Shown here: positions 63,647-64,000 of the stretch, in pieces
How positions within the stretch are numbered: the first letter of the stretch is position 1
Layout: every line of letters begins with the position of its first letter
Source of the DNA: Acetobacter oeni
GTDB lineage: Bacteria > Pseudomonadota > Alphaproteobacteria > Acetobacterales > Acetobacteraceae
Direction of reading: 5' to 3'
Assembly: GCF_011516825.1 (NCBI RefSeq)
Contig: NZ_WOTA01000005.1
Span: forward strand, 141,106 to 205,105
DNA length: 64,000 nucleotides
Translations under genes and position numbers: made by a program
Notes under the pieces: generated by a model
The model's database searches: none
Told to the model about the DNA's origin: nothing
Seen by the model: the letters and a program-made list of their open reading frames with translations, nothing else

Positions 63647-63660
63647 TTGGATGTGGGAGC

Positions 63661-63840
63661 TTACTCCCCGTTCCGGCTGCGGGGCCGGGTCCAGATGAGG
63701 GTGTAGCCTTCCCCTTCCTCGTCGGTGAACAGGTTGGCGAAGATCGGGGCGGCGAAGGAGGGATCGTCCAGCTTCAGGCTCAGATAGGTGCGGCCTTCGT
63801 TGGAGCGGCGGGTCCAGGCCGCACCGAGTTCCACCTTATG
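63661..63840 (-). pseudogene. DUF736 gene, 3' remnant
   Basis: The frame ends in TAA at 63661 and reads back through [40 protein letters not shown] and [12 protein letters not shown], the C-terminal half of a DUF736 protein. Homology stops at about 63835 where a palindrome begins, and there is no start codon before an in-frame stop at 63862. It differs in sequence from the intact DUF736 at 57854, so it is a second gene and not a duplicate. Confidence 0.88.
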
Positions 63841-63946
63841 CGGAGCACCGCATAAGGTTGATTATGTGGAGTCCGGGATTATGCGGAGCGGGTGATCCTC
63901 GATGGTGGTTTTCTGCGGGTTTGGGCTGGTTTCTGCTCCGCATAAT
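63834..63946. repeat. Palindrome and TTATGCGGAGC repeat array
   Basis: A perfect palindrome CCTTATGCGG-AGCA-CCGCATAAGG (63834-63857) is followed by ATTATGTGGAG (63861-63871) and ATTATGCGGAGC (63878-63889), 17 bp apart in direct orientation, and by the exact reverse complement GCTCCGCATAAT (63935-63946). This is the layout of a tyrosine-recombinase core and arm site or of iterons. No recombinase gene is in the window. Confidence 0.7.
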
Positions 63947-64000
63947 ATCGGGGTGATGAGAGACCGGCGCCCCGCGTTGGGCGAGGCGCCGGGAGGTGGT

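Overview
The window comes from an acetic acid bacterium (family Acetobacteraceae; Acetobacter, Gluconobacter or a close relative). Evidence: a soluble gluconate 5-dehydrogenase of the Gluconobacter GNO type beside a GntP gluconate permease and an OprB sugar porin, several membrane or flavin oxidoreductases for sugar acids and aldehydes, and IS5, IS1182 and IS110 elements of kinds common in that family. The assignment is by recognition; no search was run.

Region 1 (1-28.2 kb) looks chromosomal. It holds the end of an RND efflux operon (MdtB/C-like permease and NodT outer-membrane lipoprotein); a gluconate block on the minus strand (gno, gntP-type permease, oprB); a xanthine dehydrogenase operon xdhA-xdhB-xdhC ending in a coupled LysR regulator; the envelope block lptF-lptG-lptD-surA-rsmA; a bacterioferritin-like protein, rlmE, ppx/gppA and tRNA-Gln(CTG); then a cluster of cupins including an oxalate decarboxylase coupled to a DUF1275 membrane protein.

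Region 2 (28.3-53.4 kb) is accessory DNA. Two related but non-identical IS1182-family copies in opposite orientation (29995-31444 plus, 51953-53401 minus) bracket about 20.5 kb. The left copy has an IS5-family element against its outer end, and on its inner side lies the tail of a heme-copper oxidase subunit III gene followed by a small subunit IV-like gene with an internal stop. Next come MgtC, a histidine phosphatase, a cysteine hydrolase and a PaoABC-like aldehyde oxidoreductase operon. A stress-type island follows: a KGG-like repeat protein, YciE/DUF892, a five-gene operon (TPP enzyme, enolase-superfamily dehydratase, duplicated membrane protein, gluconate-2-dehydrogenase subunit-3-like protein, GMC flavoprotein), DUF1264, an SDR, DUF4142, a stand-alone LigD-type phosphoesterase and a small basic protein. 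The right edge is a pile of nested IS elements.

Region 3 (53.4-64 kb) is part of an integrative/conjugative element backbone on the minus strand: a DUF6499/DUF2285 regulator split by a frameshift, an AlpA-type HTH protein, RepA, an adenine methyltransferase, DUF2840, TraF-type S26 peptidase, DUF736, a small protein, a lytic transglycosylase, an IS110 insertion, and a DUF3363 relaxase preceded by an inverted-repeat-rich, oriT-like stretch. Most of these genes overlap by ATGA, so they are probably translationally coupled. At the right edge a second, truncated DUF736 gene stops at a palindrome followed by repeated TTATGCGGAGC motifs, possibly a recombination site.

The best candidate for something undescribed is the 39.8-45.9 kb operon. 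Its membrane protein is an exact 137-residue-period tandem duplication carrying matched histidines, and could be a heme or quinone anchor for the GMC dehydrogenase, which here lacks the usual cytochrome c subunit.
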